Shown in pieces: positions 15,406 through 28,040 of a DNA stretch of 41,524 nt. The notes under the pieces were generated by a model, which saw only the letters and a list, made by a program, of their open reading frames with translations, made no database searches and was not told the DNA's origin. The position numbers were made by a program, and so were the translations under genes. The first letter of the stretch is position 1; every line of letters begins with the position of its first letter. The stretch is from Gordonia otitidis NBRC 100426 (GTDB lineage Bacteria > Actinomycetota > Actinomycetes > Mycobacteriales > Mycobacteriaceae), in assembly GCF_000248075.1 (NCBI RefSeq), contig NZ_BAFB01000227.1, forward strand, positions 1 through 41,524, read 5' to 3'.

Positions 15406-15783
15406 TCAGGCGATCTGCTCCGCAGCGCGCAGCCGCGCGTGGGCACGGTTGTACTCGTCTGTACCGGGCTCGGCGGAGTCGAGGGTGTTCTTCTCGGCAT
15501 TGACGTCGACACCATCGGCCCACTCCGCCGCCTCTGCGAGGATCGTCACCGACTCGCCGGTCACCGAGATGAAGCCGCCCTCGACAGCCGCAGCCTTACG
15601 CGTGCCGCTTTCCTCGACGATCACCACGAAGCCACCCGGCACGAGCTGTCCGAGAAGCGGCTCGTGATTGGCCAGCACACCCATCTCACCGACCGTGGTC
15701 TGTGCGATGACGAACGTGGCCTCACCCGAGTACAGCTCGGCGTCGGCGGACACGACCTCGACATGAAAGGACTTCTCAGCCAT
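15406..15783 (-). CDS. atpC: F1Fo ATP synthase epsilon subunit
   Basis: A 125-residue epsilon subunit of the F1 central stalk. The N-terminal beta-sandwich (about 1-88) contains FHVEVVSADAELYSGEA and the GEMGVLANHEPLL stretch; the C-terminal helical part is short, as in mycobacteria, where it limits ATP hydrolysis. It lies 9 bases after the atpD stop and is the last gene of the operon. Confidence 0.96.
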   Translation of the reverse strand: MAEKSFHVEVVSADAELYSGEATFVIAQTTVGEMGVLANHEPLLGQLVPGGFVVIVEESGTRKAAAVEGGFISVTGESVTILAEAAEWADGVDVNAEKNTLDSAEPGTDEYNRAHARLRAAEQIA

Positions 15784-15792
15784 GAGTAACCG

Positions 15793-18227
<2,435 letters not shown>

Positions 18228-18289
18228 GAGCCCTCACCCCTTCTTCCATCGCACGGATACGACCGCTGCGGACACCGACAAGCACTCGA

Positions 18290-19918
18290 TCACTTCCGGA
18301 TCTTGATCTGTTCTTGCTCGACGTCGTCGGCGTCCATGGCAGCTGCCTCGGCCTCGTTCACGACACGCTTGCCGTCGTGCGTCAGGTAGCTGTTCTTGAA
18401 CTTGTTGGTCTCCGCGACCAGAGCCTCGGCCTGGTCGTCCGCGAGTACCTTGCCGCCTGCGATCGAGTCGTAGACACCCGTTGCGTTGTGGTGCAGGTGG
18501 CTGAGCAACTGGGTCTCGAAGTTACGGATGTCGTCGACGGGCACCGAGTCGTAGTGACCCTCGCCGCACAGGTAGATCGAGACGATCTCATCCTCGACGG
18601 AGTACGGGCTGTACTGGTCCTGCTTGAGCATCTCCACCCAGCGTGCGCCGCGCTCGAGCTGCGCCTTCGACGCGTTGTCGAGATCGGAGGCGAAGGCCGC
18701 GAAGGCCTCCAGCTCACGGAACTGGGCCAGTTCGAGACGCAGCGACCCCGACACCTTCTTGAGGCCCTTGGTCTGTGCGGCACCACCGACACGCGACACC
18801 GAGGTACCGACGTTGATGGCGGGACGAACACCCTTGTTGAACAGGTCGGACTCGAGGAAGACCTGGCCGTCGGTGATCGAGATGACGTTCGTCGGAATGA
18901 ACGCCGACACGTCGTTGGCCTTGGTCTCGATGATCGGCAGGGCGGTCATCGAACCACCGCCGAGCTCGTCGGAGAGCTTCGCAGCGCGCTCCAGCAGGCG
19001 GGAGTGCAGGTAGAACACGTCGCCGGGGTATGCCTCGCGGCCCGGCGGACGACGCAGCAGCAGTGAGATGGCGCGATAGGCCTCGGCCTGCTTGGTCAGG
19101 TCGTCGAACACGACGAGGACGTGCTTGCCCTGGTACATCCAGTGCTGGCCGAGTGCCGAACCGGTGTAGGGCGCGAGCCACTTGAAGCCGGCCGAGTCAG
19201 ATGCCGGAGCCGCGACGATGGTGGTGTACTCCATCGCGCCTGCCTCTTCCAGAGCGGTCTTGACGCCCGCGATGGTCGAACCCTTCTGACCCATGGCGAC
19301 GTAGATGCAACGGACCTGCTTGCTCGGATCACCGGTCGCCCAGTTGTCCTTCTGATTCAGGATCGCGTCGACGCAGACCGCGGTCTTGCCGGTCTTGCGG
19401 TCGCCGATGATGAGCTGACGCTGGCCACGGCCGATCGCGGTCATCGCGTCGATGGCCTTGATGCCGGTCGCGAGCGACTCCTCGACGGGCTGACGCTCGA
19501 GGACGGTGGCCGCCTGCAGCTCGAGGACGCGGTTGTCCTCTGCCTCGATGTCCCCGAGTCCGTCGATCGGTGCGCCGAGCGGGTCGACGACGCGGCCGAG
19601 GAACTTGTCGCCGACGGGTACCGAGAGGACCTCGCCTGTGCGGCTGACCTGGCCGCCCTCTTCGAGCTCCTCGTAGTCACCGAGGATGACGGCGCCGATC
19701 TCGTCCTCGTCGAGGTTGAGAGCAACACCCTGGATGCCGCCCGGGAACTGCAACAGCTCGTTGGCCATCGCGCCCGGCAAGCCGCTGACGTGGGCGATTC
19801 CGTCAGCCGTGTCGGTGATTGTGCCGACCTCGTCGCGCGAGGCTTCGGCTTCGAACGACGAGACGTACTGCTCGATCGCTCCCTTAATCTCGTCTGCTGA
19901 GATCGTCAACTCCGCCAT
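18290..19918 (-). CDS. atpA: F1Fo ATP synthase alpha subunit
   Basis: A 542-residue non-catalytic nucleotide-binding subunit. The P-loop GDRKTGKT is at 172-179. The C-terminus carries an extension after the usual end ([19 protein letters not shown]), as in mycobacteria, where it inhibits ATP hydrolysis by F1. It follows the atpFH fusion gene after 93 bases. Confidence 0.98.
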   Translation of the reverse strand: MAELTISADEIKGAIEQYVSSFEAEASRDEVGTITDTADGIAHVSGLPGAMANELLQFPGGIQGVALNLDEDEIGAVILGDYEELEEGGQVSRTGEVLSVPVGDKFLGRVVDPLGAPIDGLGDIEAEDNRVLELQAATVLERQPVEESLATGIKAIDAMTAIGRGQRQLIIGDRKTGKTAVCVDAILNQKDNWATGDPSKQVRCIYVAMGQKGSTIAGVKTALEEAGAMEYTTIVAAPASDSAGFKWLAPYTGSALGQHWMYQGKHVLVVFDDLTKQAEAYRAISLLLRRPPGREAYPGDVFYLHSRLLERAAKLSDELGGGSMTALPIIETKANDVSAFIPTNVISITDGQVFLESDLFNKGVRPAINVGTSVSRVGGAAQTKGLKKVSGSLRLELAQFRELEAFAAFASDLDNASKAQLERGARWVEMLKQDQYSPYSVEDEIVSIYLCGEGHYDSVPVDDIRNFETQLLSHLHHNATGVYDSIAGGKVLADDQAEALVAETNKFKNSYLTHDGKRVVNEAEAAAMDADDVEQEQIKIRK

Positions 19919-20011
19919 GGGTTCTCGTCTTTCTTGATGTCGGTCGGTGTGAGTAGTCGTGGTGGTGAGGTGTCGGTCGCCGGTGCGGTGTCGCTGAACC
20001 GTCGTCGGCGA

Positions 20012-21364
20012 TTACCTCGGCAGTGTCTCGGCCGCCTTGGCCAATCGAGTGGCGATGTCGGCCTCGATGACCTCGTCGCCCACCCCGATGCGCAGTCCGC
20101 CGATGATCGAGGGATCGACCTCGGTCTGCACCGAGATCGAACGGTGGTAGATCTCGGCGAGCACGCCGCCGAGTCGTTCCTTCTGAGCATCGCTCAATTC
20201 GGCCGCCGACACCACATGGGCGACGGTCTCGCCTCGTCGGGCGGCGGCCAACTGTGCGAGCTGATCGGCCACCGACTCCGCCGGCTGACCGTGGAGAAGT
20301 CGGATCGCCTGCGACAGCAGATGCCAGGTGTGAGTGCTGACCTGGTCGCCGATCAGGTTCCCCAGCAGCCCGATGCGCTTGTCCGCCGGCTTGGTGAAGT
20401 CGGAGAGAAGCGACGCGAGTTGTGGGTTCGCGTCCAGCAGACGACTCACGCGGAACAGTTCGTCCTCGACCTGTTCGATCGAACCGTCGCGCTCGGCGGC
20501 GGTGAGGACGACCAGGGCGTTCTGTCGGCGCAGCACCGGGACGAGGTCCTTTGGCTGCGACCAGTTCTGCACCACTCCGGACGCGACGATCTCCACGGCG
20601 ATGGGCGACGCCTTGCCGTCGAAGAGTCGGTGCACGAGTTGCTTCTTGAGGGCCGGAAAGTCTTCGTCCTCGGTCAGCTTCTTGCGCAGCACCGGATGGT
20701 GTTGCAGGAAGTCGATGATCTCTGTCAGATCCTCGCTCGCCGTCACCAGGTCCTGCGAGCTTGCGCCTGCCGTGTTGGAGTCGAACTCATGAGAGATCGC
20801 GCGCGCCGACTCACGGCTGGCGGCATGCATCGAATGCAGCCCGATCAGTTCGCTCGAGCTGGGCACCGTTGCCGGTGCCTGCCCGCCCTGCGCCATCTCA
20901 TGGAGTTCATCGATCACGCGGTCGATCGTCTCCGACTGATTCGCCGGATCGGCGAGGTGATCGCGCACGATCTTGCCCGCGCCGTCGACAGCGGTGAGAC
21001 CGAGCTCGCTGCGCAACTGACGCACCATGGAGGTGCGGGTCAGTTCGCCTTGCGCCTTGCCGTGCTCCGAGATGCGCTTCACCTCGACATCGGCCTGCTT
21101 GTGCAGGTCGTCGGTGATGCCCTTGGCATCCTCGAGTGCACCTTCGTGCAACTGTTGCGCCTCGACCTTCGACTGCTCGATCGAGCGTTCGTGCGCCACC
21201 TTCGCATCTGCGAGCCGTGCCTGCGCCGCCTCGCTCTCCGCGACCTGCTGGTCGACGACTTCCTGCGCACTCTTCACGGTCTTGCGCAAGAACGGCACGA
21301 CGAACTTCCACAACAGCGCGATGATGAGCAGAAAGCCGACGAGCTGTCCGATAAAAATGTCCAC
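20012..21364 (-). CDS. atpFH: Fused F1Fo ATP synthase b-delta subunit
   Basis: A 450-residue protein fusing a second b subunit to delta, as in M. tuberculosis Rv1307. The N-terminus (residues 1-25) is a membrane helix, about 27-105 is the alanine- and glutamate-rich stalk helix, and the rest is a linker and the delta domain ending with RIGVGDEVIEADIATRLAKAAETL. It forms the peripheral stalk with AtpF. The start is GTG at 21364, 2 bases after the atpF stop. Confidence 0.95.
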   Translation of the reverse strand: MDIFIGQLVGFLLIIALLWKFVVPFLRKTVKSAQEVVDQQVAESEAAQARLADAKVAHERSIEQSKVEAQQLHEGALEDAKGITDDLHKQADVEVKRISEHGKAQGELTRTSMVRQLRSELGLTAVDGAGKIVRDHLADPANQSETIDRVIDELHEMAQGGQAPATVPSSSELIGLHSMHAASRESARAISHEFDSNTAGASSQDLVTASEDLTEIIDFLQHHPVLRKKLTEDEDFPALKKQLVHRLFDGKASPIAVEIVASGVVQNWSQPKDLVPVLRRQNALVVLTAAERDGSIEQVEDELFRVSRLLDANPQLASLLSDFTKPADKRIGLLGNLIGDQVSTHTWHLLSQAIRLLHGQPAESVADQLAQLAAARRGETVAHVVSAAELSDAQKERLGGVLAEIYHRSISVQTEVDPSIIGGLRIGVGDEVIEADIATRLAKAAETLPR

Positions 21365-21366
21365 TG

Positions 21367-21870
21367 CTACTTCACCGTCTCAGTCTCTGCCGAGGCGGTC
21401 GCCGCCCCAGAACTTTGAACGCCGGCCCCCTGCTTGCCGAGAACGCGATCGGCAAGTGTCTGCGACAGCGAGTCGACGTCCCGCTTGGCCTCGGTCACAG
21501 CCTTGTCGGCCTCGACCTTGAGGTCCGCGGAGATCGTGGCGAGAGCGGCGTCGGCTTCGTCCGTCGCACGCCGCTTCGCTTCCGACAACTCCTCGTTCCC
21601 CTTGGCCCGCGCTTCGTCCCGGATTCCGGTCGCGTCAGCGCGGGCGTCCTTCATCCGAGCCTGGTACTCCCGGTCGGCTTCCTCGTAACTCTCCGCAGCG
21701 GCGTTGTTGTCCTCGGCGGTCTTCGCGACTCGTGCCTGCCGTTCATCGAGCACCTTGACGATCGGCGGCACGACCCAGGCGCGGATCACGACCAGCACGA
21801 TCACGAAGATCAGCAGGCACGCGAAGAACGTGCCGTTGGGGATCAAGAAGTTCTCTGCGGCGAGATTCAT
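21367..21870 (-). CDS. atpF: F1Fo ATP synthase b subunit
   Basis: A 167-residue b subunit with a membrane helix at about 8-30 (FFACLLIFVIVLVVIRAWV) and a long charged helix that forms the peripheral stalk, ending in LADRVLGKQGAG. It pairs with the b-delta fusion encoded next. Located 50 bases after atpE. Confidence 0.95.
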   Translation of the reverse strand: MNLAAENFLIPNGTFFACLLIFVIVLVVIRAWVVPPIVKVLDERQARVAKTAEDNNAAAESYEEADREYQARMKDARADATGIRDEARAKGNEELSEAKRRATDEADAALATISADLKVEADKAVTEAKRDVDSLSQTLADRVLGKQGAGVQSSGAATASAETETVK

Positions 21871-21920
21871 GGTTCAGATGTCCCTTGTTGTTCGAGGAAC
21901 CCGACTAAAGACCGGGAAGA

Positions 21921-22223
<303 letters not shown>

Positions 22224-22265
22224 CTAAGGTCCGACCGGCGCGGTGCCGGCCGGGGGTCGGACTTG

Positions 22266-23036
22266 CTAGTGGTCTTCGTCCATCTCCATGGCCTGGCTGA
22301 AGTACAGCACGGTGAGCAGGGAGAAGATGAATGCCTGGATGAGGCCGACGAACAGGTCGAACGACTTCCAGATCGCGTTCGGCGCCCACATGATGTAGGC
22401 GGGGAACAGCGCGATCAGCGCGACCATGATGCTGCCGGCGAACATGTTGCCGAAAAGACGGAGAGAGAGCGAGACGGGCTTCGCGATCTCCTCGATGATG
22501 TTGATCGGCGCCAGGAATGCGACGTGACCCTTCACGAGGCGCTTGAAGTGACCGATCGGCCCGCGGCGGCGGATACCGGCCGCCATGTACCAGACGAACA
22601 CGAAGAGCGCGAGCGCGTAGCAGAAGTTCACGTCGCTGGCCGCCGGGGCGAACACCTCGTGGGACGCACCTTCGGAGTCGGCGTACTGCAGCGGGAGGAC
22701 CGACATCCAGTTCGCTATGAGGATGAACGTGAACAGGGTGACCGCGAGCGGCAGGACGAACCCGCCGATCTTCATGCCCATCGAGTTCTCGATCTGACTA
22801 CGCATCTGCGTGGTGACGGCCTCGAAGAACAGCTGTACTGCGTTGGGGCGCTTGGATGTCATCCGCGAGCGCACGAAGAACGCGAGCGCGATCACGATCA
22901 CTGCCGCGATGGCGGTGGCGATGATCGTGTCGATGTTCCACGTCATGCCGAGCCATTCCACCTGCTTGTGGTGGCCGACCTCGATTTTGGCCTCGGCCAG
23001 CACGAGGGTTTCGGCGCCGTAAGTCGATGCGATCAT
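22266..23036 (-). CDS. atpB: F1Fo ATP synthase a subunit
   Basis: A 256-residue membrane subunit forming the proton half-channels. The essential arginine is Arg193 in [12 protein letters not shown], and the late helices [18 protein letters not shown] are typical. The ATG overlaps the atpI stop (ATGA), so translation is coupled. Confidence 0.96.
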   Translation of the reverse strand: MIASTYGAETLVLAEAKIEVGHHKQVEWLGMTWNIDTIIATAIAAVIVIALAFFVRSRMTSKRPNAVQLFFEAVTTQMRSQIENSMGMKIGGFVLPLAVTLFTFILIANWMSVLPLQYADSEGASHEVFAPAASDVNFCYALALFVFVWYMAAGIRRRGPIGHFKRLVKGHVAFLAPINIIEEIAKPVSLSLRLFGNMFAGSIMVALIALFPAYIMWAPNAIWKSFDLFVGLIQAFIFSLLTVLYFSQAMEMDEDH

Positions 23037-23449
23037 AGCTGCTTACGAAGTCCTTTCATCACCGGAATCACCGTGTTCAGCACCAGGACGACCTGGCCGA
23101 GAGCGAGTCCGAACATCACGCCCAGCCCGTCGGGCCGGAACAGGAACGCCGCGGCCAGCGCGAGCACGGTGATGGCTCCGAGGCGTGCGGCAGAGTTGAC
23201 GGCGAGCAGTTTCTTGCGGGGATTCTCTTCTGCGGCAACACGTTCGACGGAGATCATGACCATCTTGGTGTTGATGAAGACGGCGACCACGCCGACGGCG
23301 AAGAACAGCGGGAACATCCAGCTGCCGAGATACACCGCGACGACCGCGACGATGACCGTCAGGACACCGGCGATGATCGCCGGTCGGAGAAGGCCGGTCG
23401 GCGCGGGCGGGTAATACACGGGAGCCGAGTCAGGGGCGGACGTCGCCAT
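23033..23449 (-). CDS. atpI: AtpI-like membrane protein at the head of the atp operon
   Basis: A 138-residue protein with four hydrophobic helices (about 22-40, 45-65, 82-102, 105-125). Position directly before atpB matches mycobacterial Rv1303 and AtpI in other bacteria, which assists c-ring assembly or Mg2+ supply. Sequence similarity to E. coli AtpI is low, so the name rests on position and topology. GAGGAGAG lies 3-4 bases before the ATG. Confidence 0.8.
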   Translation of the reverse strand: MATSAPDSAPVYYPPAPTGLLRPAIIAGVLTVIVAVVAVYLGSWMFPLFFAVGVVAVFINTKMVMISVERVAAEENPRKKLLAVNSAARLGAITVLALAAAFLFRPDGLGVMFGLALGQVVLVLNTVIPVMKGLRKQL

Positions 23450-23781
23450 TGCCTCTCCTCACGTGACACGCCTCATGCCATGGGCATCAGACGATGAGCG
23501 TGCGTCCTCGCGGCAGGAGCCGCCGAGCGTACGCTCTGCATTTGCAGTGACCTTATCAACACGGTTTTCCACGGTCACCGGGGGGTGTCCTCGCAGAATG
23601 TGTTGGCTTCTCGGGGTGGCAGCTCACAACGCTGACAGCGCAGGCGCATGCATCACCCTCAAGTACTACAGCTGATAGTACACGATTTTACTCTCCGGTT
23701 ACCTATCCGCTTGGTCGGTCGCCTACCGTCCGGCCGGACCGTCGCCCACTACCCCGTCACACGTGCCGCAACCGGGTCGGC
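23450..23781 (-). other. Intergenic region between wecA and the atp operon
   Basis: This 332-base gap has no gene. It holds the likely atp promoter (23543-23578), a small hairpin near 23474-23489 (ATGCC/GGCAT arms) in the leader, and a 6-bp inverted repeat GTACTA/TAGTAC at 23663-23681 with a 7-base centre. The latter overlaps TACTAT on the leftward strand and might be a second promoter or an operator. Confidence 0.5.
23543..23578 (-). promoter_or_regulatory. Probable promoter of the ATP synthase operon
   Basis: On the leftward strand GTGACC (23573-23578) is followed after 17 bases by an extended -10 element, TGA then TAAGGT (23550-23555). Transcription would begin near 23543, leaving a leader of about 93 bases before atpI. 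Confidence 0.5.
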
Positions 23782-24999
23782 TCACCGCAGCGCGCGCGCT
23801 GTCCTCAAGCTCGCAATGCGTCGCTGCAGCCGGGGCGCCATGGTCGCCAGCATGGCGACGACGAGTCCTGCGGCGAACGCCGGGAGCACCACCCGCATCG
23901 GAAAGATCGTGCTCGCCGCGACCGAGAACGCGAGTATGCCGACCCACAGGTAGATGATCAGCGCGACCCGACGCTGGGAATGTCCGAGTTCGAGCAGGCG
24001 ATGATGCAGGTGCAGCTTGTCCGGCGTGTAGAAGCCAACGCCCGCACGCGTGCGACGCACCACGGCCATCAGCATGTCGAGCATCGGGATGAAGACGACG
24101 GCCGCCACCAGGATCAAGGGCGACAACAGCGTGAAGACGTCGGCGGGCCCGTAGGCGTTCACCGCGATACGCCCGGAGGCACTGGTCGACGCCGCCGCCA
24201 GCATCAGTCCGATGAGCATGGCGCCGGAGTCGCCCATGAAGATCCGCGCGGGAGAGAAGTTGTGCGGGAGGAATCCGAGGCACGCGCCTGCCAGCACCAC
24301 GGAGATCAGGGCGGGCGGGTAGTAGCTGACGTCGCCGCCCTGATCGCGGAGCAGCCCCAGCGAGAACATGCAGATGGCCGACGCCGAGATCAGTCCCAGT
24401 CCTGCGGCGAGTCCGTCCAGTCCGTCGATGAAATTGACGGCGTTGATGGTCGCGACTGTGATCACGACCGTAAGGAGCCCGGACTGGAAGGGGTCGAGCA
24501 CGATCGTTCCGATGTTGCCGAACGGCACCGGCACCTGAAGCCAGCTCACCCCCATCACGACCATGACCCCTGCAGCGGTGAGCTGGCCGACGAACTTGGT
24601 CAGGGCATCGAGTCCCCACCGGTCGTCGATGATGCCGACGATGACGATCACCGCCCCCGCCGTGACCACTGCCCCCATGTCGTTGGTGTACGCGAAGCCC
24701 CTGTTGAGTGCCGGCAGGTTTGCTGCCAGCACGATCGCGGCCAGTACCCCGATGAACATGCCGACGCCACCGAGGCGCGGGGTCGGGATGGTGTGGACGT
24801 CGCGTACGCGGGGCACCGCGACCGCTCCGACACGGATCGCGACGACGCGGACGAGTGATGTCAGCAAGTAGGTGACCGCTGCTGCGGTGAGTCCGACGAG
24901 CAGCAACTCCCGCAGGGGCACACCGGCACCGCCAGAACCGGAATCAGCGGACAGCATGTCAGCGACGACCATGCCGGCACCGGTGACGGGCTCGAGCAT
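23782..24999 (-). CDS. wecA: Decaprenyl-phosphate GlcNAc-1-phosphate transferase (WecA/Rfe family)
   Basis: A 405-residue polytopic membrane enzyme that transfers GlcNAc-1-phosphate from UDP-GlcNAc to decaprenyl phosphate, the first step of the linker joining arabinogalactan to peptidoglycan. Catalytic motifs are GIIDDRWGLD (Asp pair), NFIDGLDGLAAG and MGDSGAML. About ten hydrophobic helices are visible. The ATG at 24999 overlaps the sua5 stop (ATGA); starts at residues 10 or 15 are possible. Upstream of the atp operon as in M. tuberculosis (rfe, Rv1302). Confidence 0.92.
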   Translation of the reverse strand: MLEPVTGAGMVVADMLSADSGSGGAGVPLRELLLVGLTAAAVTYLLTSLVRVVAIRVGAVAVPRVRDVHTIPTPRLGGVGMFIGVLAAIVLAANLPALNRGFAYTNDMGAVVTAGAVIVIVGIIDDRWGLDALTKFVGQLTAAGVMVVMGVSWLQVPVPFGNIGTIVLDPFQSGLLTVVITVATINAVNFIDGLDGLAAGLGLISASAICMFSLGLLRDQGGDVSYYPPALISVVLAGACLGFLPHNFSPARIFMGDSGAMLIGLMLAAASTSASGRIAVNAYGPADVFTLLSPLILVAAVVFIPMLDMLMAVVRRTRAGVGFYTPDKLHLHHRLLELGHSQRRVALIIYLWVGILAFSVAASTIFPMRVVLPAFAAGLVVAMLATMAPRLQRRIASLRTARALR

Positions 25000-25652
25000 C
25001 AGTCGACCAGGCTGGCCGGATCGACGTCGAGCACCTCGGCGACCTCGGCCGTTGTCACCGCCCCCTCCCGCAGGACGCGCGGCACGGGGCCGGTGATGTC
25101 GACGATGGTCGACGGCTCGCCCTTGGGAGCGCGGCCTCCGTCGAGGTAGACCGACACGGAGTCGCCCAACTGTTCTCGCGCGTCGTCGCACGTGATCGCG
25201 GGCGGCCTACCCGAGACGTTGGCACTCGAAACAGCCATTGGTCCGACCTCACGCAACACCTCGATGGCAACCGGATGCAGAGGCATCCGGAGCATCACCG
25301 TGCCGGACGTGTCGCCGAGATCCCATGCCAGCGATGGCGCCTGCTCGACGACCAGACTCACACTTCCCGGCCAGAACGCCTCGACGAGGCTGCGCGCAGC
25401 CGCGGAGACAGAGAGGACGAGTCCGTCGATGGAGTGCCAGGATCCGACGAGCACCGGGACGGGCATATCCCGACCGCGGTGTTTGGCGGCGAGGAGATCG
25501 GTGACGGCCTCGGCGTCGAACGCGTTGCATCCGATGCCGTAGACCGTGTCCGTCGGCGTGACGATCAGGCGTCCTGCCTTGGCCGCCCCCACTGCAGCCT
25601 GGATACCTGCGGAGCGGGTCTCCTCGTCAGTGCAATCGAATACGGTGCTCAC
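24999..25652 (-). CDS. sua5: Threonylcarbamoyl-AMP synthase (Sua5/YrdC family)
   Basis: A 217-residue YrdC-domain enzyme that makes threonylcarbamoyl-AMP from threonine, bicarbonate and ATP for t6A modification of ANN-reading tRNAs. Conserved segments are TPTDTVYGIG near residue 32, KHRGRDMPVPVLV, and SSANVSGRPP. It lacks the extra C-terminal Sua5 domain, so it is the short YrdC/TsaC form. Cytoplasmic. It follows prmC after 53 bases. Confidence 0.93.
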   Translation of the reverse strand: MSTVFDCTDEETRSAGIQAAVGAAKAGRLIVTPTDTVYGIGCNAFDAEAVTDLLAAKHRGRDMPVPVLVGSWHSIDGLVLSVSAAARSLVEAFWPGSVSLVVEQAPSLAWDLGDTSGTVMLRMPLHPVAIEVLREVGPMAVSSANVSGRPPAITCDDAREQLGDSVSVYLDGGRAPKGEPSTIVDITGPVPRVLREGAVTTAEVAEVLDVDPASLVD

Positions 25653-25683
25653 CGGTTCATCCTTTCACGACACATGTCTGGCG

Positions 25684-25718
25684 CCGATCAGCGTCGTCGG
25701 TCCGATCAGCGTCGTCGG
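25684..25718. repeat. 18-bp tandem duplication at the prmC 3' end
   Basis: CCGATCAGCGTCGTCGG occurs at 25684-25700 and again at 25702-25718. The prmC stop codon lies inside the second copy; the first copy lies just past it in the untranslated gap. It looks like a recent slippage duplication. Confidence 0.85.
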
Positions 25719-26578
25719 CGGGCTGTCACGAATCGGGGCCTGCCTGCGAGGTCGCGACGCGCCAGGACCTCCTCGAATGATCCGGTGGCAGTGAAGGCGT
25801 CCACCACCTGCGACGACGTCGAGTCGTCGTGCTCGACGCCGATAAAGCCGTCGGCCGCCAACAACCGTACGGCGACGTTGGCGAGAGGCGTGATCACGGC
25901 CATGCCATCACTGCCGGCGAACACCGCTTCGGCGGGATCGGCGTCGACCTCCGGTGACACCTCTGTGTCGGCTGGGACGTAGGGCGGGTTGGCCACGACG
26001 AGGTCGAGCGAGCCGTCGGGGATGTGTTCACGCAACCCGGCGTGGTCGGTGACATCGGCGCCGAGCACGGCCACCCTGTCCCCCACCCCGAGATTCTCGA
26101 CGTTACGGCGAAGCCAGAGCAGGGCCGCTGGTGACTTCTCGACAGCGACGACCCGAGCCGACGGCACCGACACCGCTATCGCGATGGCGAGCGCGCCGCT
26201 GCCACTGCAGAGATCCGCGACCAGCGGATCGGTGACGCTCCGCAGACTCTCGACGGCCCACTCGAGCATCACCTCCGTCTCGGGCCTCGGCACGAAGACA
26301 CCGGGACCGACGGCGACGTCGACAGGGCCGAACGCGGCCCGCCCGATGATGTGCTGCAGCGGAATCCGGCGAGCGCGCCGGGCCACGAGATCCCGGTACC
26401 GTGCCCGCGCCGTCGCATCCGGTTCGTCGACGAACGCCAACCGCCCACGGTCGACGTCGAGCACATGCGCGAACAACCACTCGGCGTCGCTGCGTGCCGA
26501 CTCGATTCCTGCGCGGGCGAGAACCCGCGTCGCTTCAGAGAGTTCCGACGTCGTCGACGTCATCTGATCATTGATCAC
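25706..26578 (-). CDS. prmC: Peptide chain release factor N5-glutamine methyltransferase PrmC (HemK)
   Basis: A 290-residue SAM-dependent enzyme that methylates the Gln of the GGQ motif of release factors. It has the helical N-terminal domain, the SAM motif ADLCSGSGALAI (121-132) and the substrate-binding NPPYVP (197-202). It follows its substrate's gene prfA by 12 bases. The GTG at 26578 has AGGAC about 9 bases upstream; the ATG at 26563 is an alternative without a ribosome-binding site. Confidence 0.95.
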   Translation of the reverse strand: MINDQMTSTTSELSEATRVLARAGIESARSDAEWLFAHVLDVDRGRLAFVDEPDATARARYRDLVARRARRIPLQHIIGRAAFGPVDVAVGPGVFVPRPETEVMLEWAVESLRSVTDPLVADLCSGSGALAIAIAVSVPSARVVAVEKSPAALLWLRRNVENLGVGDRVAVLGADVTDHAGLREHIPDGSLDLVVANPPYVPADTEVSPEVDADPAEAVFAGSDGMAVITPLANVAVRLLAADGFIGVEHDDSTSSQVVDAFTATGSFEEVLARRDLAGRPRFVTARRRR

Positions 26579-26590
26579 TCGGCGCTGTCC

Positions 26591-27676
26591 TCACTCCGCC
26601 TCGAGGCGCGCCTGTCGGTCGGCGGCCACGAGCGCGTCGAGCAGTGCATCCATGTCGCCACTGAGCACGGCGTCGAGATTGTTCGCCTTGTATCCGATCC
26701 GGTGATCGGTGATGCGGTTCTCGGGGAAGTTGTAGGTGCGGATTCGCTCGGACCGATCGACCGTCCTGATCTGCGCGGCCCTGCCCTCGGCGGCCGCTGC
26801 CTCGGCCTCCTCCTCGGCGGCCGATTGCAGACGCGCCGCGAGCACCTGCATGGAACGCGCCTTGTTTTGCAGCTGTGAGCGTTCGTTCTGGCAGGTCACG
26901 ACAATCCCGGTCGGGAGGTGGGTGATCCGCACGGCCGAGTCCGTGGTGTTCACGCCCTGACCGCCCTTGCCCGAGGACCGGTAAACGTCGATCCGCAGGT
27001 CCGACTCATCGATCTCGACCGCCTCGACCTCCTCGGGCTCCGGGTAGATCAGTACTCCCGCGGCAGACGTGTGGATCCGCCCCTGAGATTCGGTGACCGG
27101 CACACGCTGCACCCGATGCACGCCACCCTCGAACTTCAGGCGCGACCACACACCGTCACGCGACGGTTCGCGGCCCTTGATCGAGAGCGTTGCCTCCTTG
27201 TATCCACCGAGATCCGACTCGGTGACACCCAGGATCTGGGCTTTCCATCCGTGTCGCTCGCAGTACTTGAGGTACATACGCGCCAGATCGGAGGCGAACA
27301 GCGCCGACTCCTCGCCACCCGCGCCCGACTTGATCTCGAGCACGACGTCGTCGGAGTCATGCGGATCGCGAGGCGCGAGCAGGTCGGTCAACGTGGCATC
27401 GAGAACGGCGACGGACTCCTGGAGCGAAGGGACTTCCTCGGCAAAGGCTGCGTCGTCGGCCGCGAGCTCCTCGGCTGCGGCGAGATCATCACGCGCACTC
27501 TGCAATTTGGAATAGGTCGCCATGATCGGCGCGAGTTCGGCGAAACGCTTGCCCACGCGGCGTGCGTTGGCCGGGTCGTCGTGCAACGCGGGATCGGAGA
27601 GCTGCTGCTCGAGTCCGGCATGCTCGGCGAGGATGTCGTCTATCGCCGTACCGGCATTCTTCGTGCTCTCACCCAC
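26591..27676 (-). CDS. prfA: Peptide chain release factor 1
   Basis: A 361-residue RF1, which ends translation at UAA and UAG. The peptidyl-hydrolysis motif GGQ is at 238-240 ([16 protein letters not shown]), and the stop-codon recognition motif is PVT at 193-195 within [10 protein letters not shown], the PxT form of RF1. The GTG start at 27676 is preceded by a strong GAGGAGGA ribosome-binding site. Confidence 0.96.
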   Translation of the reverse strand: MGESTKNAGTAIDDILAEHAGLEQQLSDPALHDDPANARRVGKRFAELAPIMATYSKLQSARDDLAAAEELAADDAAFAEEVPSLQESVAVLDATLTDLLAPRDPHDSDDVVLEIKSGAGGEESALFASDLARMYLKYCERHGWKAQILGVTESDLGGYKEATLSIKGREPSRDGVWSRLKFEGGVHRVQRVPVTESQGRIHTSAAGVLIYPEPEEVEAVEIDESDLRIDVYRSSGKGGQGVNTTDSAVRITHLPTGIVVTCQNERSQLQNKARSMQVLAARLQSAAEEEAEAAAAEGRAAQIRTVDRSERIRTYNFPENRITDHRIGYKANNLDAVLSGDMDALLDALVAADRQARLEAE

Positions 27677-27730
27677 TACTGATCCTCCTCGTCAGACATC
27701 TGCGACACAGTCACGCGTTCGCGGCGCAAA

Positions 27731-27760
27731 CACAGCGACACACAACACAGCGACACACAA
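27731..27760. repeat. 15-bp tandem repeat between rpmE and prfA
   Basis: CACAGCGACACACAA occurs twice in perfect tandem (27731-27745, 27746-27760) and a shorter CACAA follows. On the leftward transcript the region is G/U-rich and lies directly after the rpmE hairpin terminator. Confidence 0.8.
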
Positions 27761-27765
27761 CACAA

Positions 27766-27804
27766 ACGACGCCCGACCGGTCGAAGTTAACCGGCGGGCG
27801 TCGT
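27766..27804 (-). terminator. Terminator of rpmE
   Basis: A perfect 10-bp stem (arms 27766-27775 and 27795-27804) begins 8 bases past the rpmE stop; the loop can fold further (ACCGGT/ACCGG). On the leftward strand it is followed by TTGTGTTGTGTGT, a U-rich tail, so it looks like an intrinsic terminator. Confidence 0.75.
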
Positions 27805-27812
27805 CAGGTGTG

Positions 27813-28040
27813 CTACTTGGCGTCGGCCTTCTTGGTGCGCTTGCCGTAGCGCTTCTCGAAGCGCGCGACGCGGCCGCCGGTGTCGAGGATCTTCTGCTTG
27901 CCCGTGTAGAACGGGTGGCACTGTGAGCAGACTTCGACGTTGATCCGACCGTTCTCGGCGGTGCTGCGGGTCTCGAAGGTGTTGCCACAGCCGCAGACGA
28001 CCGTGGTCATGTGGTAATCGGGGTGAATTCCCTGCTTCAT
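27813..28040 (-). CDS. rpmE: 50S ribosomal protein L31, zinc-binding type
   Basis: A 75-residue L31 with the four-cysteine pattern of the zinc-containing form (CGCG near 16-19 and CSQC near 37-40). The start is the ATG at 28040, with AAAGGGA upstream at 7-8 bases; the in-frame extension to 28127 is not part of the family. Zinc-type L31 is normally made when zinc is sufficient; no Zur-like site is seen near it. Confidence 0.95.
   Translation of the reverse strand: MKQGIHPDYHMTTVVCGCGNTFETRSTAENGRINVEVCSQCHPFYTGKQKILDTGGRVARFEKRYGKRTKKADAK

Noticed and set aside
23663-23681. Inverted repeat GTACTA/TAGTAC as main atp promoter
   Set aside because: TACTAT could be a -10 box, but no matching -35 was found, and the 23543-23578 pair has better spacing.
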